Source of the DNA: Gammaproteobacteria bacterium
GTDB lineage: Bacteria; Pseudomonadota; Gammaproteobacteria; Steroidobacterales; Woeseiaceae
DNA length: 40,635 nt
Direction of reading: 5' to 3'
NCBI GenBank assembly: GCA_024639825.1
Contig: JAHEGH010000024.1
Span: 1 to 40,635 of the forward strand
Shown here piece by piece: positions 1 through 8,342 of the stretch. The position numbers and the translations under genes are program-made. Under the pieces are notes generated by a model that was given only the letters and a program-made list of their open reading frames with translations, searched no databases and was not told the origin of the DNA. Position 1 is the first letter of the stretch; each line of letters begins with the position of its first letter.

Positions 1-990
1 TGGCAGTCGTCGCAGTTATCGCCACTGGTAATGTGGGTCGGGTGCTTGCCGATCGCCGTGGTGCCGTTATGGCAGGAGAAGCAGGTGCCAATGACCTGGG
101 TGTGGTCGACCAGGTCGGCCGGCACAAATGTCACGTTGTTATGGCAGTCCTCACAAATATCGGTGGTATTGATATGGGTCGGATTCTTGCCCGTAGCTTG
201 CGTCCCATCGTGACAGCTGATGCAGTTGTTGGTGATATTGGCGTGATCGAAGTTGGCCGGGATCCACGCGTTGGTCGTATGGCAGTCGTCGCAGTTATCG
301 CCACTGGTAATGTGAGTCGGATTCTTGCCTTCGGCGATGTTGCCATCATGGCAGGAGGAGCAGATACCAATGACCTGCGTGTGATCGACCATATCGGCCG
401 GCGCAAATGTCACGTTGTTGTGGCAGTCCTCACAAATATCGGTCGTATTGATATGCGTCGGATTCTTGCCCGTAGCTTGCGTCCCATCGTGACAGCTGAT
501 GCAGTTGTTGGAGATATTGGCGTGATCGAAGTTGGCCGGGATCCAGCCGCTGGTCGTATGGCAGTCGTCGCAATTGTCGCCGCTCGAAATATGGCCGGCA
601 TCCTTGCCCAGGGCAATGGATCCGTTGTGGCAGCTGAAACAGGTGCCAATGACCTGTGTATGGTCGACGATGAATACCGGACTCCACGATGAGCTGCTAT
701 GGCAATCCTCGCAGATGTTCGTCGTATTGATATGCCCGTTGTCCTTCCCGGTAGCGTCCAAACCGTTGTGGCAGGAGAAGCAGCCGCCCGTGATGTTGGC
801 ATGGTCAAAGACAGCCGGAACCCAAAGCGAACTGTTGTGGCAGTCGTCGCAATTGTCGCCGCTGACGATATGTCCGGGAGGCTTGCCTTGAGCCGTGGTG
901 CCGTTGTGGCAGGTGCCGCAACTGCCCGATACGGCCATATGGTCCATGTAATAAATCGGGCTCCAGGCTGACGTGGTGTGACAGCTGTCG
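1..990. repeat. 279-bp tandem repeat encoding tetrahaem modules
   Basis: The block beginning TGGCAGTCGTCGCA recurs at 1, 280, 559 and 838, an exact 279-bp period (93 codons). The other haem-site blocks recur at offsets of about 69, 141 and 209 within each unit. The first two units share long identical stretches (for instance 178-232 against 457-511). The third and fourth have drifted, and the register is lost beyond about 990, in the N-terminal part of the protein. The gradient of similarity suggests expansion by recent tandem duplication, probably continuing past the left edge. Confidence 0.9.
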
Positions 991-1241
991 CAGGTCTCAG
1001 CAGATGTGACGTGGCCTGCAGGTTTCATAGACGACAGGACGGTACCTATCTGTGAATGGCAGCCGACGCAGTTCGGATTCGTGCCTTCGAAGATGCCCGC
1101 AGAGTGGCAGCGATCACAACTGACATTCTGGTGAGCGCCGTCGAGCTCGAAACCCGTGCTGTAGTGATCGAAAGATTCCTGTGCAACTGCTGAGGTGCAG
1201 AGCAGTAAGACGCCTAAAAGGATACTGGCTCGGATAGTCAT
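1..1241 (-). CDS. Giant repetitive multihaem c-type cytochrome (C-terminus off the window)
   Basis: The frame is open from an ATG at 1241 to the left edge, so the protein is at least 413 residues and incomplete. It starts with a signal peptide (MTIRASILLGVLLLCTSAVA) and then carries 17 CXXCH haem sites in the visible part, for example CDRCH, CVGCH, CGTCH, CDDCH, CISCH and CEDCH. From about residue 85 it is made of a 93-residue tetrahaem module repeated in tandem, with recurring blocks such as FDHANI, GTQATGKNPTHI and VDHTQVIG. The His in FDHANI/VDHTQV and in GHI/THI may supply distal haem ligands (inference). The start codon overlaps the stop of the 21-haem gene by 4 nt (ATGA), with AGGAGG 13 nt upstream, so the two are translationally coupled. 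It is probably periplasmic or extracellular and acts as an electron wire. Its partner is unknown and no exact family is recognised. Confidence 0.9.
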   Translation of the reverse strand, partial: MTIRASILLGVLLLCTSAVAQESFDHYSTGFELDGAHQNVSCDRCHSAGIFEGTNPNCVGCHSQIGTVLSSMKPAGHVTSAETCDSCHTTSAWSPIYYMDHMAVSGSCGTCHNGTTAQGKPPGHIVSGDNCDDCHNSSLWVPAVFDHANITGGCFSCHNGLDATGKDNGHINTTNICEDCHSSSSWSPVFIVDHTQVIGTCFSCHNGSIALGKDAGHISSGDNCDDCHTTSGWIPANFDHANISNNCISCHDGTQATGKNPTHINTTDICEDCHNNVTFAPADMVDHTQVIGICSSCHDGNIAEGKNPTHITSGDNCDDCHTTNAWIPANFDHANITNNCISCHDGTQATGKNPTHINTTDICEDCHNNVTFVPADLVDHTQVIGTCFSCHNGTTAIGKHPTHITSGDNCDDC

Positions 1242-2800
1242 TGGATCTGTTGAACCTCCTCGAACGAGTCACTTGAATGACATCGTCCGCAGTCCGCGCC
1301 GAACTCTCCGTTATGGATGTCGTCGCTTGCGTGGCAATCGCTGCAGCGGCTGCCCAGTCGTGTCTGGACGTTAAGGGACTGCCTGTGACAGGTATTGCAG
1401 CCAACGGAGCTATGTGCGCCGTCGAGAGTGAATGAAGTTTGCGTGTTGTGGTCGAAACGCCAATTCGCCCAGTCAACGGGTGAATGGCACATCGCACAAT
1501 CATCAGAAAACCGATCCCCGTGGGGGTCGTCTTCTGTATGACAAGCGCTACAGTTCTCAGGCGCATCACGGAATACCTGCGTCTCATGGCAGGCCGTACA
1601 TTCGGCATCAGCGTGTTTGCCGAGGAGTGGGAAATGCGTCAGGTCATGATCGAAGAATACGTTTTCCTGCCAGGACTCTTCATTGTGGCAATCGCTGCAC
1701 ATTGTGCCCTGCGTCCCGCTGTGAGGATCATCGCCTTTATGGCACTCGCCGCAGCTTGCCAGCGGCTTTGCTTCATACAGGGGCTCGATATGGCAGGCTG
1801 AGCATTCGATCGAGACGTGGGCGCCATGGAGTGCATGGCTCGTGTCAATGTTGTGATCGAAGGTCACCTCGGTAAAACCCTCGGGTACATGGCATGTATC
1901 GCAAGCCTCTCCGAAGTGCCCTTCGTGATTGTCATCATCCCGATGGCAGGCAATGCAGGCTGTATCCATCGTGTCACTGAAGGGATCGTCGCTGTGACAG
2001 TCATCGCAAACCAGCATTGCGTGTTTGCCAATCAGATCGAACTCGGTATCCCGTGCGTGGTTAAAGGAGGTGTCATGCCAGTCCGTAGGCTGGTGGCAGT
2101 TGCCGCATTCCTGTCCGCTGCGCCCGTCGTGTGCGTCATCTTCGGCATGGCAGCTAAAGCATGTCGTCGGTGTATCAGTAAAGATGTGATCGGCATGGCA
2201 GTCGAGACAGCCTGTTGTTGCATGGCTGCCGATCAGCGCGAAGCTGGTCTGATCGTGGTCAAACGTTACGACTTCCCAGCCAGCCGTCGAATGGCAGTCG
2301 TCGCAGGTCTCACCGATCGATTCCGGATGTGGGCTGTCGTCTTCGTGACAGGCTATACAGGTTGATGGCGCCGTCCGGTGCTTGCTGTCGGGCTCATGGC
2401 AACCGGAGCACTCCAGACCTTCGTGTTTTCCTTCCAGCGGGAAATCGGTGTTCTTGTGCTGAAACGAGTCCTCATCGAGCGGGATGATATTCGCGTCACG
2501 TCCCTCATGATCGGTATGGCAGTAAGAGCATTCCCGACGCTGGGCATTCCTGTCGCGTCCGTGGAAGCCTTGCCCGGACGTAATGTCGCCTGCAACATCC
2601 TCGTGGCACCCGGCGCACAATTCTGTCTGTTTGCCCCGTGCGAACTTGACGTGGCACGAAGCGCATTCCTTCTCGATATCCGCGTGCCCGGAAATGACCG
2701 GGCCGGGCATGACCAGTGATTCAAGCTGAGCGTGTGCGCTTTCAAATATCAGCATGCTGAATATCAGTACAAGTCCGGAATGAAGTGCAGCTCGCGCCAT
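1238..2800 (-). CDS. 21-haem c-type cytochrome, exported
   Basis: A 520-residue protein with a signal peptide (hydrophobic stretch about residues 8-20, cleavage near SAHA/Q). I count 21 CXXCH motifs spread along its whole length (CASCH, CAGCH, CSYCH, CSGCH, CIACH, CDDCH and so on to CGRCH). The motifs come in repeats in which a W...F.HD..T.F.L.GKH block precedes one CXXCH and an E/DDDPH block follows another; His in these blocks are candidate distal ligands. The pattern is that of the cytochrome c3/c7-like multihaem proteins used for long-range electron transfer. It lies 15 bp after the b-type membrane protein and overlaps the next cytochrome by 4 nt, so it is probably the periplasmic acceptor or donor for the membrane protein. 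No catalytic domain is visible. Confidence 0.9.
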   Translation of the reverse strand: MARAALHSGLVLIFSMLIFESAHAQLESLVMPGPVISGHADIEKECASCHVKFARGKQTELCAGCHEDVAGDITSGQGFHGRDRNAQRRECSYCHTDHEGRDANIIPLDEDSFQHKNTDFPLEGKHEGLECSGCHEPDSKHRTAPSTCIACHEDDSPHPESIGETCDDCHSTAGWEVVTFDHDQTSFALIGSHATTGCLDCHADHIFTDTPTTCFSCHAEDDAHDGRSGQECGNCHQPTDWHDTSFNHARDTEFDLIGKHAMLVCDDCHSDDPFSDTMDTACIACHRDDDNHEGHFGEACDTCHVPEGFTEVTFDHNIDTSHALHGAHVSIECSACHIEPLYEAKPLASCGECHKGDDPHSGTQGTMCSDCHNEESWQENVFFDHDLTHFPLLGKHADAECTACHETQVFRDAPENCSACHTEDDPHGDRFSDDCAMCHSPVDWANWRFDHNTQTSFTLDGAHSSVGCNTCHRQSLNVQTRLGSRCSDCHASDDIHNGEFGADCGRCHSSDSFEEVQQIQ

Positions 2801-2815
2801 CGTAGAGCGTCGTGC

Positions 2816-3721
2816 CTAGTACATGTGAACGGCGAGCACATGAAATAGCGCCGACAGCACCATCAGGAGAAAGATCGGGAGATGCAGGATGTGCCACAGG
2901 GCGAACAACCGTTCATAGAAGGAAAACTGGGCAACACGTCCGACCAGCGACATATAGTCGCGAATGAACTTTGACGCTGCGCGCGACAGTCGTTCCTGGT
3001 TACGTACGACGATAGATGAGTTTTCGGCAACGGCTTTCAATTCGCGCCGCGCAGTCAACCATAGCGAGAAGTGGGTAAAGTGATGCGTGAAAGTCCAGCG
3101 AATACTGCGGCGAATGCCAAGTGTCTGCGTAACGCTACAACCCTGCAATTCCTCCGCCATCTTGTTGAGCCGGCCAACGAGTATGGGCATGAGCGTTGCC
3201 AGGCCGTGACTCTTATCGACAGACGCTGCCAGATCCTGCTGCAATTCCCGAAGTGAGGTCTTGCGCCCATACAGCCCGCGATGAATCCTTGCATAGAAGT
3301 GTCGCCCCACGATGCCGCTACCAGCGACGAGCAACATGCAATACAGCGCAACCTTGCTGTTAATCGACCCTAACTGAAAGTTGCAGTGGTAGAGGATCAG
3401 CAATGGTCCGACAAGTCCGAACGCCATGTGCAGGCGAAACCAGAAACGTGTGGGGCCGAGGATCTGCAGGATACGGATGCGCTTGCGCAGGGGATACAAC
3501 AGAAGAGTCAGCATCATCGAACCGCCGATGATTCCCAGCCAGTACCCCATACCGCTCTCGGGCGTAATGTAGCCGAGGTCGCGAAGCAGGTAACCGGACG
3601 TAATCGCAAGCGCGAGCAAGATGTAGCCACGCGTCGGTGTGTCTTTTCGGCGAGGCGCAGCGACGGGCGCTGTTTCCTGCTGCGGAATTACCGCGGGTCT
3701 TTCAAGTACCGTTTCGTTCAC
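2816..3721 (-). CDS. Polytopic membrane protein, probable b-type cytochrome
   Basis: A 301-residue protein with about five transmembrane helices (residues roughly 32-47, 57-76, 97-113, 124-140 and 275-299) and a long soluble loop (about 145-265). Histidines placed for haem b binding lie in helix 3 (H98 and H112, 14 residues apart), after helix 4 (H141) and in the last helix (H277, H280, H294, H299), resembling ferric-reductase-type membrane domains. The start is GTG at 3721, preceded by AAGGGA at an 8-nt spacing. It follows the TPR gene by 20 bp and precedes two multihaem cytochromes, so an inner-membrane role passing electrons across to periplasmic haems is likely. Haem binding is inferred, and I do not recognise a named family. 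Confidence 0.7.
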   Translation of the reverse strand: MNETVLERPAVIPQQETAPVAAPRRKDTPTRGYILLALAITSGYLLRDLGYITPESGMGYWLGIIGGSMMLTLLLYPLRKRIRILQILGPTRFWFRLHMAFGLVGPLLILYHCNFQLGSINSKVALYCMLLVAGSGIVGRHFYARIHRGLYGRKTSLRELQQDLAASVDKSHGLATLMPILVGRLNKMAEELQGCSVTQTLGIRRSIRWTFTHHFTHFSLWLTARRELKAVAENSSIVVRNQERLSRAASKFIRDYMSLVGRVAQFSFYERLFALWHILHLPIFLLMVLSALFHVLAVHMY

Positions 3722-3741
3722 TTATACAATCCCTTGCGTAT

Positions 3742-4101
3742 TTATTGGTCTAGCGCGCCGACCATGTTGGCGGCGAGTTTGAGTTCGAGCGATTCGTCAT
3801 TCATGCCGAGTTCCCGAGCGCGCGAGTACGCGCTCCAGGCTTCGTCGTTGTTACCGAGATGGTCATGTGAACGCGCAAGCAACAGCCACCCTTTGGCATC
3901 ATCAGGATTCTCGGCAAGCCTCGCTTCCAGGCCGCCAATCAGCGAACCGACGGATGCAGACCTGTCCTGCGTTGGCTGCGATGTTTCTGCCTGAATCACC
4001 ACAGCGTCCTGCCGATCGGTGGCAGCGAACAGCGCCAGCCCCGCAAGCACGACGATGGCACTTGCGACGAAGAGCGTATGTTTGAGCTGGTGTGTGATCA
4101 T
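3742..4101 (-). CDS. Small membrane-anchored TPR protein (CcmH/CcmI C-terminal-like)
   Basis: The start chosen is ATG 4101 (MITHQLKHTLFV) because AAGGAGG lies at 4113-4119; a longer frame to 4155 has no such site. The 119-residue protein has one hydrophobic segment near the N-terminus (VASAIVVLAGLALFA), acting as anchor or signal peptide, and then a tetratricopeptide-type region. The motif AENPDDAKGWLLLARSH followed by YSRARELG resembles the TPR part of the cytochrome c biogenesis protein CcmH/CcmI (CycH). It is first in the minus-strand operon with the b-type protein and two multihaem cytochromes, so it may help present the apocytochromes for haem attachment or act as an assembly factor (inference). 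Confidence 0.7.
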   Translation of the reverse strand: MITHQLKHTLFVASAIVVLAGLALFAATDRQDAVVIQAETSQPTQDRSASVGSLIGGLEARLAENPDDAKGWLLLARSHDHLGNNDEAWSAYSRARELGMNDESLELKLAANMVGALDQ

Positions 4102-4391
4102 GTGTGCGAAATCCTCCTTGTACATACACGGCAATAGCGCGAATAAGGTTCCCAAACTTGACGGAAATTTCAGTGCATTTGTGTCGACTGCTTCGCGTTT
4201 TTGGATATGAGCATAGTGCTTTCCAGCTTTTACTTAATAAATGAGGTTTAGCCCTACCAAAAAAGTGGGGGAAAGCCCCTGTGTGCAAATTGCGACAGTC
4301 TGATCGAATACCTGTTGAATCTGTGAACACGAACGCCACCTTGAGTGGTGTGAAATTGTTAGAGTAGTGCGCGGTTGCAACCTGGTGATCA
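4102..4391. promoter_or_regulatory. Divergent intergenic region between cytochrome operon and flavoprotein gene
   Basis: This 290-bp gap separates the minus-strand cytochrome operon from the plus-strand flavoprotein, so it should hold both promoters. It is richer in A+T than the flanks (notably about 4225-4270) and contains a short GGGG-AAAG-CCCC hairpin near 4270. I found no convincing -35/-10 pair, no FNR-type palindrome and no open frame of note. Confidence 0.4.
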
Positions 4392-5708
4392 ATGAACAAC
4401 TTCTGGCTGTCAATTTATGCTTTGCCGGTGCTGGCGATTTTCGTCTGGTACTTGCGTGCGCGTTATCTGAAAGAAGAGGCGAGTATTCGCGCGGCCGAAG
4501 AAGCCATTGAGGCCAGCATGACCGAACCGCCGTCGCTGCATCCGGTCATTGATCCAGTGAAATGTGTCGGGTGCCGGTCTTGCGTCAACGCGTGTCCTGA
4601 GCACCATAGTCATCCTGTGCTGGGGATGATTCGTGGTAAGGCACGACTTATCGCGCCGGCAAACTGTATCGGCCATGGTGCCTGCAAACGCGCGTGCCCG
4701 GTCGATGCCATTGAACTTGTGTTCGGTACCGAACGGCGGGGCATCGATATTCCCACGGTGAAACCCAGTTTCGAAACCAATGTGCCGGGCATTTTCATAG
4801 CGGGTGAGCTTGGAGGTATGGGTTTGATTCGCAATGCCATCGAGCAGGGGCGCCAGGCGCTTGAGTCGATACTCAAGCTCAAAGGCATCGGCAGCGGGGA
4901 CCGTTACGACGTCGTGATTGTAGGATCAGGTCCTGCCGGGTTTGCCGCATCGCTTGCTGCGATGGATGCGGGCATTCGCTTTGTCACCGTCGAGCAGGAT
5001 TCACTCGGTGGCACGGTTGCCCACTTTCCGCGCGGCAAGCTCGTGATGACGCAGCCGGCGATTCTGCCGATTGTCGGAAAGATGAAGTTCACTGAGACCA
5101 CGAAGGAAGAACTGCTGGAATTCTGGCAAGGCGTCGAACAGAAGACGCAACTTAAAGTGAATTACCATGAACGGGTGACAGATATAGTGCCGGCGTCTTC
5201 GGGTAATGGATTCGAGGTGACGACGACAAAGGCAAGTTATGCGTGCCGTGCCGTCCTGCTAACCATTGGCCGGAGAGGGACTCCGAGGCAGCTTGGCGTA
5301 CCGGGTGAGGAACAGACCAAAGTTGTCTACCGGCTGATCGATCCTGCCCAATACGAGGGCCAGCATGTCCTGGTGGTTGGCGGTGGCGACAGCGCGCTCG
5401 AAGCCGCGCACTCGATTGCCGAAACGCCGGGCACGACTGTCACGTTATCCTATCGGTCCGCAGCATTCAGCCGGGCGAAGGCCGCCAACCGCAACAAGGT
5501 AGAGCAACTGGCGGCTGACGGTCGGTTGCGGGTGTTGATGGAATCGAACGTCAAGGAAGTACGCAACGACGAGGTTGTGATCGAATACAAGGGGAAATCC
5601 TATAAGTTGCCGAACCAGGCTATCATCGTTTGTGCTGGCGGCATTCTGCCGACTGGATTTCTCAAGGGTATCGGGGTGGAAGTAGAAACCAAGTTCGGTA
5701 CCGCCTAG
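4392..5708 (+). CDS. Membrane-anchored ferredoxin/NAD(P)H-dependent FAD oxidoreductase
   Basis: A 438-residue protein. Residues 5-21 form a single N-terminal transmembrane anchor. Residues 58-102 form a bacterial-type ferredoxin domain: the first cluster has a full CxxCxxCxxxCP set (C58, C61, C64, C68), while the second reads CIGHGACKRACP, with His95 where the second Cys is expected. Residues 173-438 form a thioredoxin-reductase-like flavoprotein with an FAD-binding GSGPAG (178-183) and an NAD(P)H-binding GGGDSALEA (330-338). The redox-active CxxC of thioredoxin reductase is absent. A segment resembling the usual C-terminal FAD loop (NVPGIFIAGELGG, about 130-142) sits ahead of the FAD domain. 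It is divergent from the b-type/multihaem cytochrome operon, which suggests cytoplasmic NAD(P)H-linked electron exchange with that system (inference). Confidence 0.85.
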   Translation: MNNFWLSIYALPVLAIFVWYLRARYLKEEASIRAAEEAIEASMTEPPSLHPVIDPVKCVGCRSCVNACPEHHSHPVLGMIRGKARLIAPANCIGHGACKRACPVDAIELVFGTERRGIDIPTVKPSFETNVPGIFIAGELGGMGLIRNAIEQGRQALESILKLKGIGSGDRYDVVIVGSGPAGFAASLAAMDAGIRFVTVEQDSLGGTVAHFPRGKLVMTQPAILPIVGKMKFTETTKEELLEFWQGVEQKTQLKVNYHERVTDIVPASSGNGFEVTTTKASYACRAVLLTIGRRGTPRQLGVPGEEQTKVVYRLIDPAQYEGQHVLVVGGGDSALEAAHSIAETPGTTVTLSYRSAAFSRAKAANRNKVEQLAADGRLRVLMESNVKEVRNDEVVIEYKGKSYKLPNQAIIVCAGGILPTGFLKGIGVEVETKFGTA

Positions 5709-5713
5709 ATCAA

Positions 5714-5747
5714 TTCGTACTAATACGAAGTGCTGTTCGGGCACTTC
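5714..5747. repeat. Two overlapping inverted repeats between flavoprotein and usp genes
   Basis: TTCGTA (5714-5719) pairs with TACGAA (5724-5729) across a 4-nt loop, and GAAGTGC (5727-5733) pairs with GCACTTC (5741-5747) across a 7-nt loop. The stems share GAA (5727-5729), so both cannot form fully at once. There is no U-tract, so a simple intrinsic terminator is unlikely. A transcript end, attenuator or operator is possible. Confidence 0.5.
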
Positions 5748-5787
5748 AGCGCTACGGTATCTCTGCAAAGTTGCGAGGAGGTGCCCC

Positions 5788-6708
5788 GTGAGCCGCAACA
5801 TCCTTTGTGTGGTTGAATTCGATCGCTACCCCGAAATCGTTGTTGAGCGAGCCACATGGCTCGCTAAGTCGTACAACTGTAACCTGCACTTGCTTGTCTG
5901 CGACCCCGTGACGGATTTTCTGGGGGAAAGTTACGTCTACTTGCTGGAATCACAGCACATTGCCGACAGCCTCAGGGACTACCAGGAGGAGCTTCTCGCG
6001 GAGCTGACGGCCAAGATCGAGCAAGCTGGCGTGCAGGTCGAGGTCAATCGCTCCAGAGAGCGTCATGTTAGCGATGTTATTCGTCGGGAGGCGGCAGCGC
6101 GGCAGCCGCTGTTCGTCATCAAGGGTACGCACTACCACACGCCGACCGAGCGAGCGTCCCTGCACAGCGCGGACTGGGATCTGATTCGCGATCTTGATTA
6201 TGCATTGTGGTTTGTGAAACCCGTGGCCTGGCATGACGCGCCCGTTATTGTTGCAGCCGTCGACCCGGTCAACGCGAATGACAAGCCGGCATATCTCGAC
6301 CGCAGGATCATCGACATGGCGAGCATGATCGCGGAGAAATGCAAGGGAGAAATTAAGGTTCTCCACACCTACCAGCGACTTGAAGAAATCGCGCAGCGTG
6401 CGACCTGGGCCTTCAAACCGATCAAACTGCCGATTGACGAGCTGGATAAGAAGATTCGCGAGGAGCACCAGAAAGCGCTTCGTGTCCTCGCCGAAACGAG
6501 CAATATTCCTGAAAAGACACTTCACTTGCTGCCGGGCAGGGCGTACGAGGTCTTGCCGGCATTCGCACTCAAGCATAATGCGGGCCTCGTCGTAATGGGC
6601 GCCCTGGCCAGGTCAAAACTAAAGCTGCGAATTATTGGCAGCACGGCGGCGCGCGCGCTTGACCATATTCATTGCGACGTGTTGGTCGCGCACGGCAAGC
6701 AGGACTAG
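5788..6708 (+). CDS. uspE: Universal stress protein, tandem-domain UspE type
   Basis: A 306-residue protein of two tandem Usp (HUP-fold) domains, about residues 1-145 and 150-306, matching the length and arrangement of E. coli UspE. The first begins NILCVVEFDRYPE. The second carries the C-terminal nucleotide-site-like pattern VVMGALARSKLKLRIIGSTA, comparable to the MG..xR..(x)GNTAE motif in UspE. The start is GTG at 5788, set by GAGGAGG at 5775-5781 with a 6-nt spacing. It lies 79 bp after the flavoprotein gene and convergent with the FAD enzyme next door. Usp proteins act in the cytoplasm under stress or energy limitation; a specific role here cannot be read. Confidence 0.85.
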   Translation: MSRNILCVVEFDRYPEIVVERATWLAKSYNCNLHLLVCDPVTDFLGESYVYLLESQHIADSLRDYQEELLAELTAKIEQAGVQVEVNRSRERHVSDVIRREAAARQPLFVIKGTHYHTPTERASLHSADWDLIRDLDYALWFVKPVAWHDAPVIVAAVDPVNANDKPAYLDRRIIDMASMIAEKCKGEIKVLHTYQRLEEIAQRATWAFKPIKLPIDELDKKIREEHQKALRVLAETSNIPEKTLHLLPGRAYEVLPAFALKHNAGLVVMGALARSKLKLRIIGSTAARALDHIHCDVLVAHGKQD

Positions 6709-6710
6709 CG

Positions 6711-8342
6711 TTACGCGCCAGGTCCCGCGTAGATTTCTTTGAGAAGTGGCGCCATTTTGCGTGCGCCTACCAGGCTCATCGTCGTAATAAGGCCGGCCAT
6801 CATGGCGCCTGTCACGCCACAGGTCAGTACGTCCTGACCCGTAAGCCACAGGCCCGGTATATTGGTCTTCGGACGTAACCAGTCCTGATCCAGACGTTCG
6901 CGCGTGTGCGCGAGGCCATAGAGTTCTCCACGCTGATAGCCGCCAAACCAGTTGGTTGATAGCGGCGTCGACACTTCGTAGTAATCCACTTTGCCGCGAA
7001 GCTGTGGCAGCTTCGCGTAAAGATGTTCAAGGAGTCGTTCACCCAGCGCCTCCTTGAAGGCTTCGTAATCATCGCCGCGCTTGCCCCAGGTCGCGCCATG
7101 CCATTCTTCGAACCACTCATAGGGTGCTGGCGCAACGATCTCGATCGTAGCTGTACCGGGATGCCGGTTCCCATACTCGGGATCCTTCGCTGACGGGAAA
7201 GAGATGTAGACGATGGGAAACGCCGCGTCCTTGTCCTTCAGAAACCGTTCCAGCGCCGTATCGTAGTCATTGCTCGGGTAGATCCAGAAGTTGGTACGAG
7301 GCAAGCCGAGTTCTTCTGCGGTGCCCTGTAGCCCGATATAGACGCCAAGATGGGCTACGCTCGGTTGTACTTCCTGCATGCGGCGGCGATAGCCGCTGCG
7401 CTCGACCACATCGCGTGGCAGGAGGTGGTTGAACGTATTGTCGACACCCGCAGAAGAGATGACGCAAGCGCATTTGATACGGTTGCCGTCCTTCATCTCG
7501 ACACCGGACACCCTGCCGCCTTCGACCAGGATCGTTTCGACCTTCGCGTAGGTGAACACTTCGCCGCCGGCTGCCTGGATTTTCGGGATGATGGTTTCGG
7601 CAATTCGCCAGGAGCCGCCGACCGGATAGAAACCGCCGTAGAGGTAGTGCCGCGCAATCATCGCATGCGCCATGAAAGGCGAGCGTTTTGGCGGCATACC
7701 CATGTCACCCCACTGGCCGCACAGTGTGGCGATCAGGTCCCCGTCACTGGTGAGGTCGCTGAGAACATCCCAGGTAAGGCGTCGGAAGGGGCCGCGCAGC
7801 TTCCATGCCAGCCATGGTTTTGCGACCCAGCGCAGTAATGGCGGCATGCCACGACTCATGCCGAACGCTGAGAGGGCGTCGCCGGAGCGATCCAGGAGTT
7901 TGAGGTAAGCATCGATTGCCTTAGCCTCATTCGGAAACTGCCGCACGAGGTTGTCGCGGAATTCCTGTTTCCCGGCAATGGCATTGAAAACCTTGTCGCC
8001 GATGTAGAAGCGGTCGTACTCTGCATCCATTGGCGCCCACTTGAGGTTTCCGCCCGACAGAAAGTCGAACATCTTTCGCGTGCGGGTAGCGGCGCCAACC
8101 TCACCTATATAGTGAACGCCAACGTCCCACTCGTAGCCGCCGCGTTCATAAGAGTGTGTAAAACCACCGGCCGTGTAGTGCTGTTCGAGCACGCAGACCT
8201 TCCAGCCAAGCTCGCTGAGCAGGGCGGCGGTCGTGAGGCCTCCCATGCCGGAGCCGATGACGATAGCGTCGTAGTCAGGGGCAAGCCGACCGGGCCGATA
8301 TCGATAGCCAATACGTAGAGTGCTTGGGGACATCTTCGCCAT
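6711..8342 (-). CDS. FAD-dependent oxidoreductase, carotenoid isomerase/retinol saturase-like
   Basis: A 543-residue protein with an N-terminal Rossmann FAD motif (YDAIVIGSGMGGLTTAALLSE, GSGMGG at 30-35), then an ExH.TAGG segment, and a C-terminal FAD motif (NIPGLWLTGQDVL...GVTGAMMAG). This is the architecture of the CrtI/CrtISO/RetSat family (COG1233), whose members desaturate, saturate or isomerise polyene chains. Substrate cannot be assigned, and no other carotenoid genes are nearby. It lies 66 bp downstream of cbbM on the same strand, in the position where many form II loci carry cbbQ/cbbO, so it may be co-transcribed with RuBisCO. The stop abuts that of uspE (2 bp apart, convergent). Confidence 0.8.
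   Translation of the reverse strand: MAKMSPSTLRIGYRYRPGRLAPDYDAIVIGSGMGGLTTAALLSELGWKVCVLEQHYTAGGFTHSYERGGYEWDVGVHYIGEVGAATRTRKMFDFLSGGNLKWAPMDAEYDRFYIGDKVFNAIAGKQEFRDNLVRQFPNEAKAIDAYLKLLDRSGDALSAFGMSRGMPPLLRWVAKPWLAWKLRGPFRRLTWDVLSDLTSDGDLIATLCGQWGDMGMPPKRSPFMAHAMIARHYLYGGFYPVGGSWRIAETIIPKIQAAGGEVFTYAKVETILVEGGRVSGVEMKDGNRIKCACVISSAGVDNTFNHLLPRDVVERSGYRRRMQEVQPSVAHLGVYIGLQGTAEELGLPRTNFWIYPSNDYDTALERFLKDKDAAFPIVYISFPSAKDPEYGNRHPGTATIEIVAPAPYEWFEEWHGATWGKRGDDYEAFKEALGERLLEHLYAKLPQLRGKVDYYEVSTPLSTNWFGGYQRGELYGLAHTRERLDQDWLRPKTNIPGLWLTGQDVLTCGVTGAMMAGLITTMSLVGARKMAPLLKEIYAGPGA

Noticed and set aside
33-692. Plus-strand open frame of 219 codons over the cytochrome repeats, with similar shadow frames up to 971 and over 1484-2365
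   Set aside because: The minus-strand frame has a signal peptide, a coupled start and regular CXXCH sites; the plus-strand frames repeat only because the DNA repeats and have no ribosome site or recognisable family.
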